DNA of 64,000 nt, taken from contig NZ_JAQIOZ010000006.1 in assembly GCF_028023675.1 (NCBI RefSeq), forward strand, positions 62,001 to 126,000, in the 5' to 3' direction. Source of the stretch: Primorskyibacter aestuariivivens. GTDB lineage: Bacteria > Pseudomonadota > Alphaproteobacteria > Rhodobacterales > Rhodobacteraceae. The notes beneath the pieces were generated by a model. The model saw only the letters and a list, made by a program, of their open reading frames with translations, did not search any database and was not told the origin of the DNA. Both the position numbers and the translations under genes were made by a program. This document shows positions 27,304 through 35,436 of the stretch, one piece after another; within the stretch, counting starts at the first letter, position 1, and each line of letters begins with the position of its first letter.

Positions 27304-28490
27304 GCGGCATCCTTCTGAACTTCGATACCATGGCCGCGGTAATACTCCTGCGCTGCGGCCACACCGGACCCCAGTTTGATATCCAGCCCCAGATCCACCA
27401 TACACATCTCGGCGGTGGCGATCCCGGACAGCGCCATCACATCGGTGAGCGATCCGAGATGGCCGATGCGGAACACCTTGCCCGCAACCTCGCCCAGACC
27501 CACGCCAAAGGCGACGCCGTATTTCTCCGCCGCATGGGTCACGATATCGGTGGCGTTGAAGCCGTCGGGCGTGCGGATCGCGCTGACCGTGTCGGAATAA
27601 ACCGAAGGATCGGCGGCGCAGAGCTCCAAACCCCATGCGTCCACCGCCGCGCGCACGCCCTCGGCAATACGGGTGTGGCGGGCGAACACGTTTTCCAGCC
27701 CCTCGTCCAGCAACATGCGGCAGGCTTCGTTCAGCCCGTTCAACAGGCCCACTGCGGGGGTGTAGGGATAGGCGTTGTTCGCATAGCCTTTGGCCATGTC
27801 ATGCACGTCAAAAAAGGTGCGGGGCAGTTTTGCGGTTTTCGTGGCCGCCATCGCCTTGGGCGAAAAGCCGACAATGGCAAGACCGGCGGTCAGCATAAAG
27901 CCCTTTTGCGACCCGGTCACCGCAACATCGACCCCCCATTCGTCCATGCGGAAATCCATGGATGCGATGGAGGACACGCCATCGACAAAGAGCATGGCGG
28001 GATGGCCAGCTGCGTCCAACGCGCCGCGCACCGCAGCGATATCGGATTTCACGCCGGTTGCAGTCTCGTTATGGGTGGCCAGCACCGCCTTGATCTGATG
28101 GCCTGTATCGGCGGTCAGGATTTCCTCATAGCGATCCGCCGGGAGGCCATGGCCCCAAGGTGTCTCAACAACCTGCACATCCAGCCCGTGACGCTGGCAC
28201 ATGTCGATCCAGCGATGGCTGAACATGCCGTTGCGCGCAGCCAGGATCTTGTCTCCGGCGGACAGCGTGTTGGTCAGCGCGGTTTCCCAGCCGCCTGTTC
28301 CGGTCGATGGGAAAATGAACACCTCGGCCTGTTCGCTTTTCAGCACCTTGCGCACCCCGTCGCGGGCCGGATGCAGGATCTGCCCGAACAATGGCGACCG
28401 GTGGTCGATGGTTGGCATGTCACAAGCCTTGCGCAGGCTTTCGGGAATGTTGGTCGGGCCCGGGATGAAAACGGGGTTCTGAAAGCTCAT
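27300..28490 (-). CDS. bhcA: Aspartate:glyoxylate aminotransferase
   Basis: 396-residue class V PLP aminotransferase related to serine-glyoxylate and alanine-glyoxylate aminotransferases. The PLP lysine is K196 in TGSQKGFM; PSTGTGGWE and HNETATGV are the PLP-phosphate and substrate loops. In the cycle it converts glyoxylate to glycine using L-aspartate, producing oxaloacetate. The first gene of the bhcABCD run, transcribed away from bhcR. A related family member, PucG, uses S-ureidoglycine as donor; because purine genes surround this cluster, dual use is possible, but the bhcB-C-D neighbours favour BhcA. Confidence 0.92.
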   Translation of the reverse strand: MSFQNPVFIPGPTNIPESLRKACDMPTIDHRSPLFGQILHPARDGVRKVLKSEQAEVFIFPSTGTGGWETALTNTLSAGDKILAARNGMFSHRWIDMCQRHGLDVQVVETPWGHGLPADRYEEILTADTGHQIKAVLATHNETATGVKSDIAAVRGALDAAGHPAMLFVDGVSSIASMDFRMDEWGVDVAVTGSQKGFMLTAGLAIVGFSPKAMAATKTAKLPRTFFDVHDMAKGYANNAYPYTPAVGLLNGLNEACRMLLDEGLENVFARHTRIAEGVRAAVDAWGLELCAADPSVYSDTVSAIRTPDGFNATDIVTHAAEKYGVAFGVGLGEVAGKVFRIGHLGSLTDVMALSGIATAEMCMVDLGLDIKLGSGVAAAQEYYRGHGIEVQKDAA

Positions 28491-28551
28491 GGCGGTCTCC
28501 TTGGATCGTTGGAGGGGACACTAGCCAAGCATCAGGTCGCGCGAAATATTT

Positions 28552-28568
28552 TTGAAATTGGCTTTCAA
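28552..28568. promoter_or_regulatory. Candidate BhcR operator near bhcA
   Basis: Palindrome TTGAAA-N5-TTTCAA, 62 bp upstream of bhcA. The half-sites match those of the second palindrome next to bhcR, as expected for an IclR-type operator pair. Confidence 0.6.
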
Positions 28569-28623
28569 AATGGCCACGCGCTTGTTTTTACATTATTGTC
28601 AGTAGGTTAAATTTTTTATATTG

Positions 28624-28638
28624 TGAAAATGGTTTTCA
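28624..28638. promoter_or_regulatory. Candidate BhcR operator near bhcR
   Basis: Perfect palindrome TGAAAA-TGG-TTTTCA, ending 18 bp before the bhcR start, consistent with autoregulation by an IclR dimer or tetramer. Confidence 0.6.
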
Positions 28639-28656
28639 ATTATGGAGGCGCCGCCC

Positions 28657-29487
28657 ATGTCCCCGGCAGATTCATCCCAGCGTCGACAGCGCGGCCGACC
28701 CCGTGGCTGGCATGACAAGACCGAGCAGAACACCATCAAGTCGCTGGATCGGGCCATGGCGGTGTTCGATCATCTGAGCCAGGGGCCGGGCAAGGCATTG
28801 ACCGCGCTGGCCGAAGAAACGGGGCAGTCCCCGGCCACGGTTTACCGCATCCTGATCACGTTGGAAGGGCGCGGGCTTGTTGAGTTTGAGCCGCAGGAAC
28901 AGCTTTGGCATATCGGCCCACAGGCTTTTGTCATAGGCGCGCGCTTTCTGCGCCGGACCAGCCTTGTTGAGCGCGCCCGTCCGATCCTGCGCTGGTTGAT
29001 GGAGGAAACCGGCGAGACCGCAAATCTGGGTGTCGAACGCGAAACCGCTGTGCTTTTTGTCAGTCAGGTGGAAACGCCCGCCACGATCCGGGCGTTTTTT
29101 CCGCCCGGGACTTTGTCCCCCATGCATGCGTCGGGAATTGGCAAGGCGTTGATGGCGCAGATGGACAAGCCCCGGCTGGCCCGGGTTCTGCGGGGGCGTG
29201 GGCTGGAGGCGTTCACGCAACATACGCTGACCGACCCTGCATTGCTGGGGGCTGATCTGGCTGCTATCCGGCGGCGCGGATACGCGCTGGATGACGAAGA
29301 AAAGAACGAAGGCATGCGGTGCATTGCTGCGCCCGTGTTCGACATGAACGGCGAAGCGGTGGCGGGTATTTCCGTGTCCGGCCCCACCAGCCGCGTGCGG
29401 CGTGAAGACGTGGAACGCTTGAGCCGCCCGGTGATCGAAGCAGCCCGGGACCTGACAAAAGCAATTGGCGGGGAGCCCGCAGATTAA
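28657..29487 (+). CDS. bhcR: IclR-family regulator of the beta-hydroxyaspartate cycle
   Basis: 276 residues. The N-terminal winged helix (KSLDRAMAVFDHLSQ through SPATVYRILITLEGRGLVE) precedes an IclR effector domain with RAFFPPGTLSPMHASGIGKALM and GMRCIAAPVFD. Family knowledge: BhcR binds the bhcA-bhcR intergenic region and is released by glyoxylate. The start is taken as ATG 28657, because GGAGG at 28644-28648 has ideal spacing; the ATG at 28642 lacks a ribosome-binding site. It is divergent from bhcA. The gene's stop overlaps the convergent ureidoglycine aminohydrolase stop by 4 bases. Confidence 0.93.
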   Translation: MSPADSSQRRQRGRPRGWHDKTEQNTIKSLDRAMAVFDHLSQGPGKALTALAEETGQSPATVYRILITLEGRGLVEFEPQEQLWHIGPQAFVIGARFLRRTSLVERARPILRWLMEETGETANLGVERETAVLFVSQVETPATIRAFFPPGTLSPMHASGIGKALMAQMDKPRLARVLRGRGLEAFTQHTLTDPALLGADLAAIRRRGYALDDEEKNEGMRCIAAPVFDMNGEAVAGISVSGPTSRVRREDVERLSRPVIEAARDLTKAIGGEPAD

Positions 29488-30311
29488 CGCAGGGGCCGCA
29501 GCGGCATGTGCCGGTTCACGTCCTTGTAAAGCAGGTAGCGGAACCGGCCCGGCCCGCCCGCGTAACAGGCTTGCGGGCAGAAGGCGCGCAGCCACATGTA
29601 ATCTCCGGCCTCGACCTCGACCCAGTCGGTATTCAGCCGGTAGGCGGCCTTGCCTTCCAGAACATAGAGCCCGTGCTCCATGACATGGGTCTCAAGAAAG
29701 GGAATCACCGCCCCCGGCTCAAACGTCACGACGGTGACATGCATGTCGTGGCGCAGGTCGGCGGGGTCCACGAATCGTGTGGTCGCCCATTTGCCGTCTG
29801 TTCCGGGCATCGGCGTGGGCGCGATATCGTTTTCGTTCAGGATAAGCACATCCGGCGCGTCGAGCCCGTCCACCGCCTGATAGGCTTTGCGAATCCAGTG
29901 GAAGCTGAGCGCGTCCGTGCCGTGGTTGTGAAGAGTCCACGCGTTCCCGGCGGGAAGATAGGCATAGCCGCCGGGGGTAAGAACATGGGTTGCGTCCCCA
30001 ACGCTCAGCGTGGCTTCGCCGCTCACGACAAACAACACACCCTGCGCCTCGGGGTCCGTCTCGGGCCGGTCCGATCCGCCGCCGGGCTGCACATCCATGA
30101 TGTAATGCGAAAAGGTTTCGGCAAACCCGCTCAGAGGCCGCGCGATCACCCATAGCCGCGTTTCGTTCCAAAACGGAAGAAAGCTGGTGGTGATATCCCG
30201 CATCGTGCCTTTTGGGAGCACGGCATACGCGTCGGTGAAGACCGCCCTGTCGGTTAAAAGCTGTTCCTGCCCGGGATGTCCGCCGCGCTGTGCATAGTAG
30301 CTGTTATTCAT
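29484..30311 (-). CDS. (S)-Ureidoglycine aminohydrolase-like bicupin
   Basis: 275 residues forming two cupin barrels. The N-terminal MNNSYYAQRGGHPGQ, the central VIARPLSGFAETFSHYIMDVQPGGGSD segment and the C-terminal EPGAVIPFLETHVMEHGLYVLEGKAAYRLN with metal-binding His and Glu are typical of AllE/UAH proteins. They release ammonia from S-ureidoglycine to give ureidoglycolate, the AllA substrate. The ATG at 30311 follows CGGGAGCAC; the frame to 30614 runs through the tRNA and is not coding. It is separated from the rest of the purine genes by the bhc cluster, which supports a shared glyoxylate-yielding function. Confidence 0.87.
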   Translation of the reverse strand: MNNSYYAQRGGHPGQEQLLTDRAVFTDAYAVLPKGTMRDITTSFLPFWNETRLWVIARPLSGFAETFSHYIMDVQPGGGSDRPETDPEAQGVLFVVSGEATLSVGDATHVLTPGGYAYLPAGNAWTLHNHGTDALSFHWIRKAYQAVDGLDAPDVLILNENDIAPTPMPGTDGKWATTRFVDPADLRHDMHVTVVTFEPGAVIPFLETHVMEHGLYVLEGKAAYRLNTDWVEVEAGDYMWLRAFCPQACYAGGPGRFRYLLYKDVNRHMPLRPLR

Positions 30312-30525
30312 GAGTGCTCCCGGAGGCGATAATTCTCTCCGAATTATATGCGGTTCCGGGCATGCCCGATCCACCCGGAAAGACGCGACAGCTCTTTTCT
30401 GAAATGTTTGAAAATAGGAGTGATCTGCGAAAAGAACGGAATAAAGGGCGCGCGGAATGGTGCTGAGGCGCGCAATCGAACCGAATGCGGCGGCGTCAGT
30501 AGCAGTCCTCGATTTGGGGGGGATT

Positions 30526-30601
<76 letters not shown>

Positions 30602-30702
30602 GATCCGGTCGCACGCTGCTGCGTGCCCGTGGCGTGCGGTTTATGCAAAGGCGCGGGCAGGATCAAGCGGAAATCTGCACCGCGCCTCTACTTTTCTATT
30701 GA

Positions 30703-31032
30703 TCAGCTATCGTCGTCATCCGACGCGACATCTGCGATTTCGTCGAGCGAGACATTATCCTCGTCGTCGTCGTCATCCAGAACGTCATCGCCCAGATCCA
30801 CATCGACCGCATCATCATCATCATCGTCCAGAACCACGTCGTCTTCAGATGCAGTGGATTTCTTGACCGATGCGGCATCTTCGGCGTCTGCGGCGATCAT
30901 GCGGCTCTTGCCGTTTTCCATTTCAACCGTTTCGCCGGTATACGGGCTGACGATCGGATCTTTGTTCAGATCGTAGAACCGCTTGCCAGTGGTCGGGCAA
31001 ACGCGTTTTGTACCCCATTCTTCTTTGGGCAT
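30703..31032 (-). CDS. TIGR02300 (FYDLN acid domain) protein
   Basis: 109 residues. The N-terminal half is a conserved zinc-ribbon-like module, MPKEEWGTKRVCPTTGKRF, then YDLNKDPIVSPYTGE, which names the family. The second half is a low-complexity acidic tail with runs of four to six aspartates. The function is unknown; the family is restricted to alphaproteobacteria. The ATG at 31032 follows AAAGGGG. The acidic tail has a similar composition to, but a different origin from, the poly-Asp proteins at 42500 and 42956. Confidence 0.88.
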   Translation of the reverse strand: MPKEEWGTKRVCPTTGKRFYDLNKDPIVSPYTGETVEMENGKSRMIAADAEDAASVKKSTASEDDVVLDDDDDDAVDVDLGDDVLDDDDDEDNVSLDEIADVASDDDDS

Positions 31033-31148
31033 CGGAACCCCTTTCCATCTTGGGTCTTGCGGGTGATCGCGGCGTCCTGCCATAAGTCCGGAGCGCTGTC
31101 AAAGCCTTTGGCACGATACCTGCACATGCATGTTTCAAGGACCTTCAT

Positions 31149-31838
31149 ATGGGCTATCTGACCCTCCCGGGCAACCCGCCTCTGACGGTAAAGCTGCGCC
31201 GCTCCGCGCGGGCGCGGCGCATGACACTCAGGATATCATCACTGGATGCCACGGTCACGCTGACGGTGCCGGACATTGTGCGGGATACCGAGGCGCAGGC
31301 CTTTGCCCGAGACAAGGAAGCATGGTTGCGTCGGCATCTTGATGCCCAGGGTGCTCCGGTTCAGGTTGCGCTGGGACAGACGCTTCCCATTGAGGGGGTG
31401 CTGCACGAGATTGTCGCGGGGCAAGGGCGTTCGGTGATCCGCCGGAATGGCAAAATTCATGTGCCCACAAAGGATGACCGTGTGGCGGCACGCTTGCAGG
31501 GGTTCCTGAAAACGGAGGCGCGTGCACGTCTTGCCGAAGCCTCTGATTTGTACGCGGCGCGATTGGGACGGTCCTACAACCGCATCACACTGCGCGACAC
31601 GCGTTCGCGCTGGGGATCGTGTTCGTCCCGGGGGGCGTTGATGTATTCCTGGAGGTTGATCATGGCACCGCGTGATGTGCTCGACTATGTCGTGGCGCAT
31701 GAGGTGGCGCATCTGGAGCAGATGAATCACTCATCCGCCTTCTGGCAAACCGTTGAGCGGATATACGGGGACTATTCCGCGCCGCGGCGCTGGCTGCGCC
31801 AAGACGGTATGGAACTTCACCGCATTCGTTTTGATTGA
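31149..31838 (+). CDS. YgjP/WLM-type M48-like metalloprotease
   Basis: 229 residues, soluble. The zinc-binding helix HEVAHLEQMNHS is at residues 184-195 (H184, H188 with E185 as base; H194 possible third ligand). It is preceded by LRDTRSRWGSCSSRGALMYSWRL, the hallmark of the YgjP/DUF45 family. The physiological substrate is unknown. It is divergent from the FYDLN gene with 116 bp between starts. The GntR gene begins 47 bp after its stop. Confidence 0.85.
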   Translation: MGYLTLPGNPPLTVKLRRSARARRMTLRISSLDATVTLTVPDIVRDTEAQAFARDKEAWLRRHLDAQGAPVQVALGQTLPIEGVLHEIVAGQGRSVIRRNGKIHVPTKDDRVAARLQGFLKTEARARLAEASDLYAARLGRSYNRITLRDTRSRWGSCSSRGALMYSWRLIMAPRDVLDYVVAHEVAHLEQMNHSSAFWQTVERIYGDYSAPRRWLRQDGMELHRIRFD

Positions 31839-31885
31839 TCAGGTCGCCTCTTGCGGGTCTGCGTTTTTGTGATCACAATGGCGCA

Positions 31886-32533
31886 ATGCTGATCAATCCG
31901 AAATCCGATGCCGCCCCGTCCGCCCATGATCGGGTCTATCGCGGTTTGCGGTCGCAAATCATGTATGGCGAGCTTGCCCCCGGTGTGGCGCTGACATTGC
32001 GGGGCATCGGGACGGAATTCGGCGTCTCCATGACGCCCGCGCGCGAAGCGGTCCGGCGACTTGTGGCTGAAGGTGCGCTGTCGCTGTCCAGTTCGGGGCG
32101 GGTCAGCACGCCGGAACTGAGCAACGAGCGAATCGAGGAGCTCGCCGCGCTGCGCGCATTGATCGAGGTCGAATTGGCCAGCCGGGCAATGCCAAGGGCG
32201 CATATCGCGCTGATCGACCGGCTGCAAAGCATCAATGGCACGATTTCCGAGGTGATCTCGAACCGGGATGCGGTTGGCTATATCCGGGCCAATCTGGAGT
32301 TTCACAGGACGCTCTACCTGCGTGCGCAGGCCCCGGCGATGCTGGCCATGGCGGAAACCGTCTGGCTGCAACTGGGACCGACGATGCGGGCGCTTTACGG
32401 GCGGTTGCGGCGAACAGAGGCTCCGCATTACCACCGGCTGATCATCGCCGCGCTGAAAGCGGGCGATGAGCCGGGGCTGCGGCTTGCCGTGCGCTCGGAC
32501 GTGACGCAAGGGTTGCGCATGCTTGCGGCGTAA
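31886..32533 (+). CDS. GntR-family (FCD) transcriptional regulator
   Basis: 215 residues. Winged helix with DRVYRGLRSQIMYGELAPG and SMTPAREAVRRLVAEGAL (recognition helix), then a helical FCD ligand domain with the metal-binding ELASRAM and FHRTLYLRAQ regions (Asp/His pattern partly visible). FCD regulators usually sense organic acids. The ATG at 31886 is preferred; a further upstream frame begins inside the preceding gene without a ribosome-binding site. The gene is followed by two tandem hairpins and the convergent accA. No target is evident. Confidence 0.87.
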   Translation: MLINPKSDAAPSAHDRVYRGLRSQIMYGELAPGVALTLRGIGTEFGVSMTPAREAVRRLVAEGALSLSSSGRVSTPELSNERIEELAALRALIEVELASRAMPRAHIALIDRLQSINGTISEVISNRDAVGYIRANLEFHRTLYLRAQAPAMLAMAETVWLQLGPTMRALYGRLRRTEAPHYHRLIIAALKAGDEPGLRLAVRSDVTQGLRMLAA

Positions 32534-32537
32534 GTCG

Positions 32538-32583
32538 CCGAAATCTTTGAAAGATTTCGGATCGATTTCCTAGGAGGAAATCG
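32538..32583. terminator. Two tandem hairpins between convergent GntR gene and accA
   Basis: First stem CCGAAATCTT (32538-32547) with AAGATTTCGG (32551-32560); second stem CGATTTCCT (32563-32571) with AGGAAATCG (32575-32583). Both have 3-base loops and perfect arms but no T tract in either direction, so they may block transcripts from both sides or protect 3' ends. Confidence 0.6.
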
Positions 32584-33549
32584 CTACGCGGCCAGACCCT
32601 TGGACCCGAGTTCAAGGAATTTCCGCCGACGGTCCGCCCGCAGCGTGCCCGCGTCCTTGCCAGACAACTCGTCCAACAGCTGCTTCAGCGCCCGGCCCAC
32701 TGTACGGATCGTACCTTCGGGATCGCGCTGTGCACCGCCCAGCGGTTCGGGAATGATCCGGTCGCAGACCCCCAGCTTGTGCAGGTCCTCGGCGGTCAGC
32801 CGCAGCGCTTGCGCGGCTTCGCGCATTTTCTCGGCGTCTTTCCACAGGATCGAGGCACAGCCTTCGGGCGAAATCACCGAATAGACCGAATGCTCAAGCA
32901 TGGCCACGCGGTTGGCCGTGGCAAAGGCCACCGCGCCGCCGGAACCGCCTTCGCCGATGATCACGGAGACAAGGGGCACGCCAAGGCTAAGACAGGCTTC
33001 GGTCGAACGGGCAATCGCTTCGGACTGGCCGCGCTCTTCCGCGCCTTTGCCCGGGTAGGCGCCGGGCGTGTCCACCAGCGTGATGACCGGCAGGCCGAAT
33101 TTGTCAGCCATTTCCATCAGGCGGATGGCCTTGCGGTAGCCTTCGGGGCGCGCCATGCCGAAGTTCCGGCGCAGGCGGGATTGGGTGTCATGGCCCTTTT
33201 CATGGCCGATCACCATCACCGGAGTATCGTTCAGCCGGGCAAGCCCGCCCATCACAGCCTGGTCCTCGCCAAAATTCCGATCCCCGGAAAGCGGCGTAAA
33301 TTCGGTAAAGAGCGCGTCGATATAGTCTTTGCAATGCGGACGCTCGGGGTGGCGGGCAACCTGGCATTTGCGCCATGGGGTCAGCTCTTTGTAGAGCGAT
33401 TTGAGCATGTCCGCGGCTTTGCGGTCCAGTGCGTTGGCTTCCTCTTCGACATCCATCGGATCATCGCTTTGCCGGGCAATGGCGCGCAGCTCTTCGGCCT
33501 TGCCTTCGATTTCGGCGAGCGGTTTCTCAAAGTCGAGGTAATGCGCCAT
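32584..33549 (-). CDS. accA: Acetyl-CoA carboxylase carboxyltransferase subunit alpha
   Basis: 321 residues, standard length. It transfers the carboxyl group from biotin to acetyl-CoA, starting fatty-acid synthesis, in complex with AccD. Typical features are [13 protein letters not shown] at the N-terminus, [19 protein letters not shown] and the oxyanion/CoA-binding GEGGSGGA. AccD is not in the window. The gene lies alone between a hairpin pair and the LysE gene, all on the minus strand. Confidence 0.97.
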   Translation of the reverse strand: MAHYLDFEKPLAEIEGKAEELRAIARQSDDPMDVEEEANALDRKAADMLKSLYKELTPWRKCQVARHPERPHCKDYIDALFTEFTPLSGDRNFGEDQAVMGGLARLNDTPVMVIGHEKGHDTQSRLRRNFGMARPEGYRKAIRLMEMADKFGLPVITLVDTPGAYPGKGAEERGQSEAIARSTEACLSLGVPLVSVIIGEGGSGGAVAFATANRVAMLEHSVYSVISPEGCASILWKDAEKMREAAQALRLTAEDLHKLGVCDRIIPEPLGGAQRDPEGTIRTVGRALKQLLDELSGKDAGTLRADRRRKFLELGSKGLAA

Positions 33550-33611
33550 CTGTCGCTCCGTGCTTGGTCTGGGCTATATGGCGCGGGTGGGCCTCGGATG
33601 CAACATCTGCG

Positions 33612-34205
33612 CTACCCGATCAGAACCGGGATCATTGACGCAATCAGTAGGGCCGCCATGGTCCAGTTAAAGAGGCGCAGTCGTTTCGGATCGGCCAGAA
33701 TGCGCCGGACGCCAGTGCCGAGGGTGACCCAAACCAGCGCAGAGACGGTTCCGAGAACGGCGAAGCTTCCGGATACCCAAAGGATCGAAACCAGATCGCG
33801 GCTGGCCGCATAAAGCGTGATCGCCCCCAGCGCCATGGACCATGCCTTGGGGTTGACCCATTGGAACGCCGCTGCCTGAAGAAAGGTCAAGGGCCGTGCC
33901 TCGGCATCGGCGTGTTCCGGGGGCGCTGCGTTGGCGATCTTCCAGGCAAGATAGAGCAGGTAGAAAACCGACGCGGTCATCAGGATCGTGTAGGCGGGCG
34001 GCCACAGGTCAAAGACTTTCATCACGCCCAGCCCGACGGGGATGATCATCAGCGGAAAACCCAGCGCAACTCCGGTCAAATGCGGCAGGCTGCGATGCAG
34101 TCCGAAGTTTGCTCCCGATGCCATCAGCATGAGGTTGTTGGGCCCCGGGGTGAACAGCGTGGCCGCGCAAAAAAGAGACAGGGCAATAAGAAGGTCGAGT
34201 GTCAT
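33612..34205 (-). CDS. LysE-family amino-acid exporter
   Basis: 197 residues with six hydrophobic spans. The N-terminal FTPGPNNLMLMASGANFG is the LysE/RhtB motif (TPGPN...). Such proteins export excess amino acids such as lysine, arginine, threonine or homoserine. It is divergent from an Lrp-type regulator across 81 AT-rich base pairs; the pairing suggests the regulator senses the amino acid that is exported. The specific amino acid cannot be told. Confidence 0.9.
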   Translation of the reverse strand: MTLDLLIALSLFCAATLFTPGPNNLMLMASGANFGLHRSLPHLTGVALGFPLMIIPVGLGVMKVFDLWPPAYTILMTASVFYLLYLAWKIANAAPPEHADAEARPLTFLQAAAFQWVNPKAWSMALGAITLYAASRDLVSILWVSGSFAVLGTVSALVWVTLGTGVRRILADPKRLRLFNWTMAALLIASMIPVLIG

Positions 34206-34286
34206 GTCGCAACAATACCGCGTTTCAAGTGGCTTTAGATTGCGAAAATCCTGTTATTTTGAACAATTTCACAACATAATGCTGTC
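34206..34286. promoter_or_regulatory. Divergent LysE / Lrp promoter region
   Basis: 81 bp, markedly AT-rich (ATTTTGAACAATTTCACAAC around 34256-34275), as usual for Lrp-bound promoters. Confidence 0.5.
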
Positions 34287-34730
34287 ATGGATCAAATAGA
34301 CGACATGATTGTGCGCGAGCTGTCGCGCGACGGGCGGATCACGAATATCGAGCTTGCAGATCGGGTTGGGCTTTCGCCATCGGCCTGCCTGCGCCGGGTG
34401 GCGGCCTTGGAACGCGACGCGGTGATCGAGGGGTATCGCGCTGTGGTCAATCGCGCAAAGACGGGTCGTGGTTTTGTGGCCTATATCGGTGTCGGCCTGT
34501 CGGACCATTCCAAGGCGTCACAAGAGGCGTTTGAACGGTCCATTTCGCGCGCGCCCGAAGTCTTGGAGTGCCACAATATCACCGGCTCAATCGAATACCT
34601 CCTGCGGGTCGAATGCGCCGATCTGGCCGCCTACAAAGTGTTTCATACGGATGTCCTGGGCACGCTGGCGCAGGTGAATTCCATCACGTCCTACGTGGTG
34701 ATGGGATCGCCTAAGGATGAGCGCGCCTAA
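34287..34730 (+). CDS. Lrp/AsnC-family regulator
   Basis: 147 residues. An N-terminal helix-turn-helix (DDMIVRELSRDGRITNIELADRVGLSPSACLRRV split over residues 4-38) is joined to a RAM ligand-binding domain (VAYIGVGLSDHSKAS onward, ECHNITGSIEYLLRVE). The length is standard. The first helix-turn-helix start ATG 34287 lies in an AT-rich region. It probably regulates the divergent LysE exporter. Its stop overlaps the convergent racemase-like gene by 4 bases. Confidence 0.92.
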   Translation: MDQIDDMIVRELSRDGRITNIELADRVGLSPSACLRRVAALERDAVIEGYRAVVNRAKTGRGFVAYIGVGLSDHSKASQEAFERSISRAPEVLECHNITGSIEYLLRVECADLAAYKVFHTDVLGTLAQVNSITSYVVMGSPKDERA

Positions 34731-35353
34731 AACAGCTCCAATGCGGCGCGCAAGGCCAGTTCGGGTGACGCCAGCACGCGAGCCCCGCAACCATCGAGCA
34801 GATGTTCGGCACCGGCCATTGATGCCTGGGCCAGCACGACGGTCTCGAAATCAGGGCGCGCGGCCAGGGCCTCGATCACGGCGGCGGCGATGGCGGCACA
34901 GAAATTGGCGGTGTCGCCGCGCTCGAACAGCGGCCAGAATTCTTCCAGAACCAGCGTCGTGACGGGGGCGGTATTGCCCGCGTCCTTCAGATTCGCTGCC
35001 AGCAGATCGCGGCTTGGTTCAACGGTGCTGTGCAGGGCGCAGACCAGCAGGATGGCCCCATTGCCCTCTGCGGCTGCGGCCATCATCGGCTGGTCGATCC
35101 GGATCGCGCCCGCCTCGACCGCGGCCTCGCCCAGCGTGGTGCAGGTGCACAAGACCCGGCCGGGGGCCGATTTCACAGCTTTGCGAATCTCGGCGGCAAG
35201 CTGCTGCGTCATCCCCTCATGCCGCGCCCGGGCCAGCCAATCGGCGCGCACCTCATGGGTGATCCGTGCGCTGGGGGCGATGTCGTTGCGGAGATCGTCA
35301 AAGGTTTTGCAATGCACTTCGGCGGAGTGAAGGAGCGTGAGCGGTGGTGTCAT
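34727..35353 (-). CDS. Asp/Glu racemase-fold protein lacking the second catalytic cysteine
   Basis: 208 residues. The fold matches the Asp/Glu/hydantoin racemase superfamily with the first motif VLCTCTTLGE (C69, C71). The second catalytic cysteine, which is expected near the C-terminal half, is replaced by LAQASMAG (A177). Thus a two-base racemase mechanism is doubtful and a maleate isomerase-like or binding role is possible. The ATG at 35353 is preferred; the upstream frame to 35404 passes through the terminator behind mcl1. It sits between an Lrp regulator and the D-glutamate genes, so an amino-acid role is an inference. Confidence 0.65.
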   Translation of the reverse strand: MTPPLTLLHSAEVHCKTFDDLRNDIAPSARITHEVRADWLARARHEGMTQQLAAEIRKAVKSAPGRVLCTCTTLGEAAVEAGAIRIDQPMMAAAAEGNGAILLVCALHSTVEPSRDLLAANLKDAGNTAPVTTLVLEEFWPLFERGDTANFCAAIAAAVIEALAARPDFETVVLAQASMAGAEHLLDGCGARVLASPELALRAALELF

Positions 35354-35373
35354 GACGTCGGTCCCCAAAACCC

Positions 35374-35402
35374 AAAAGCGGCCCGGAACTGGTCCAGGCC
35401 GC
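35374..35402 (-). terminator. Intrinsic terminator after mcl1
   Basis: Minus-strand stem GCGGCC/GGCCGC (plus positions 35378-35383 and 35397-35402) followed by TTTTGGG. It separates mcl1 from the racemase-like gene. Confidence 0.65.
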
Positions 35403-35436
35403 ATGGTGTTAAACCAAATAATCTAAGGATCGGTTA

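Noticed and set aside
25054-27318. Open frame of 754 codons on the plus strand
   Set aside because: It is antisense to bhcC and bhcB, which have strong family motifs, correct starts and operon spacing. The translation has no recognisable domain and many His/Gly/Arg repeats, typical of the opposite strand of high-GC genes.
27303-27636. Longer bhcB frame upstream to 27636
   Set aside because: This extension is the out-of-frame reading of bhcA's 3' end; bhcB motifs begin after 27303.
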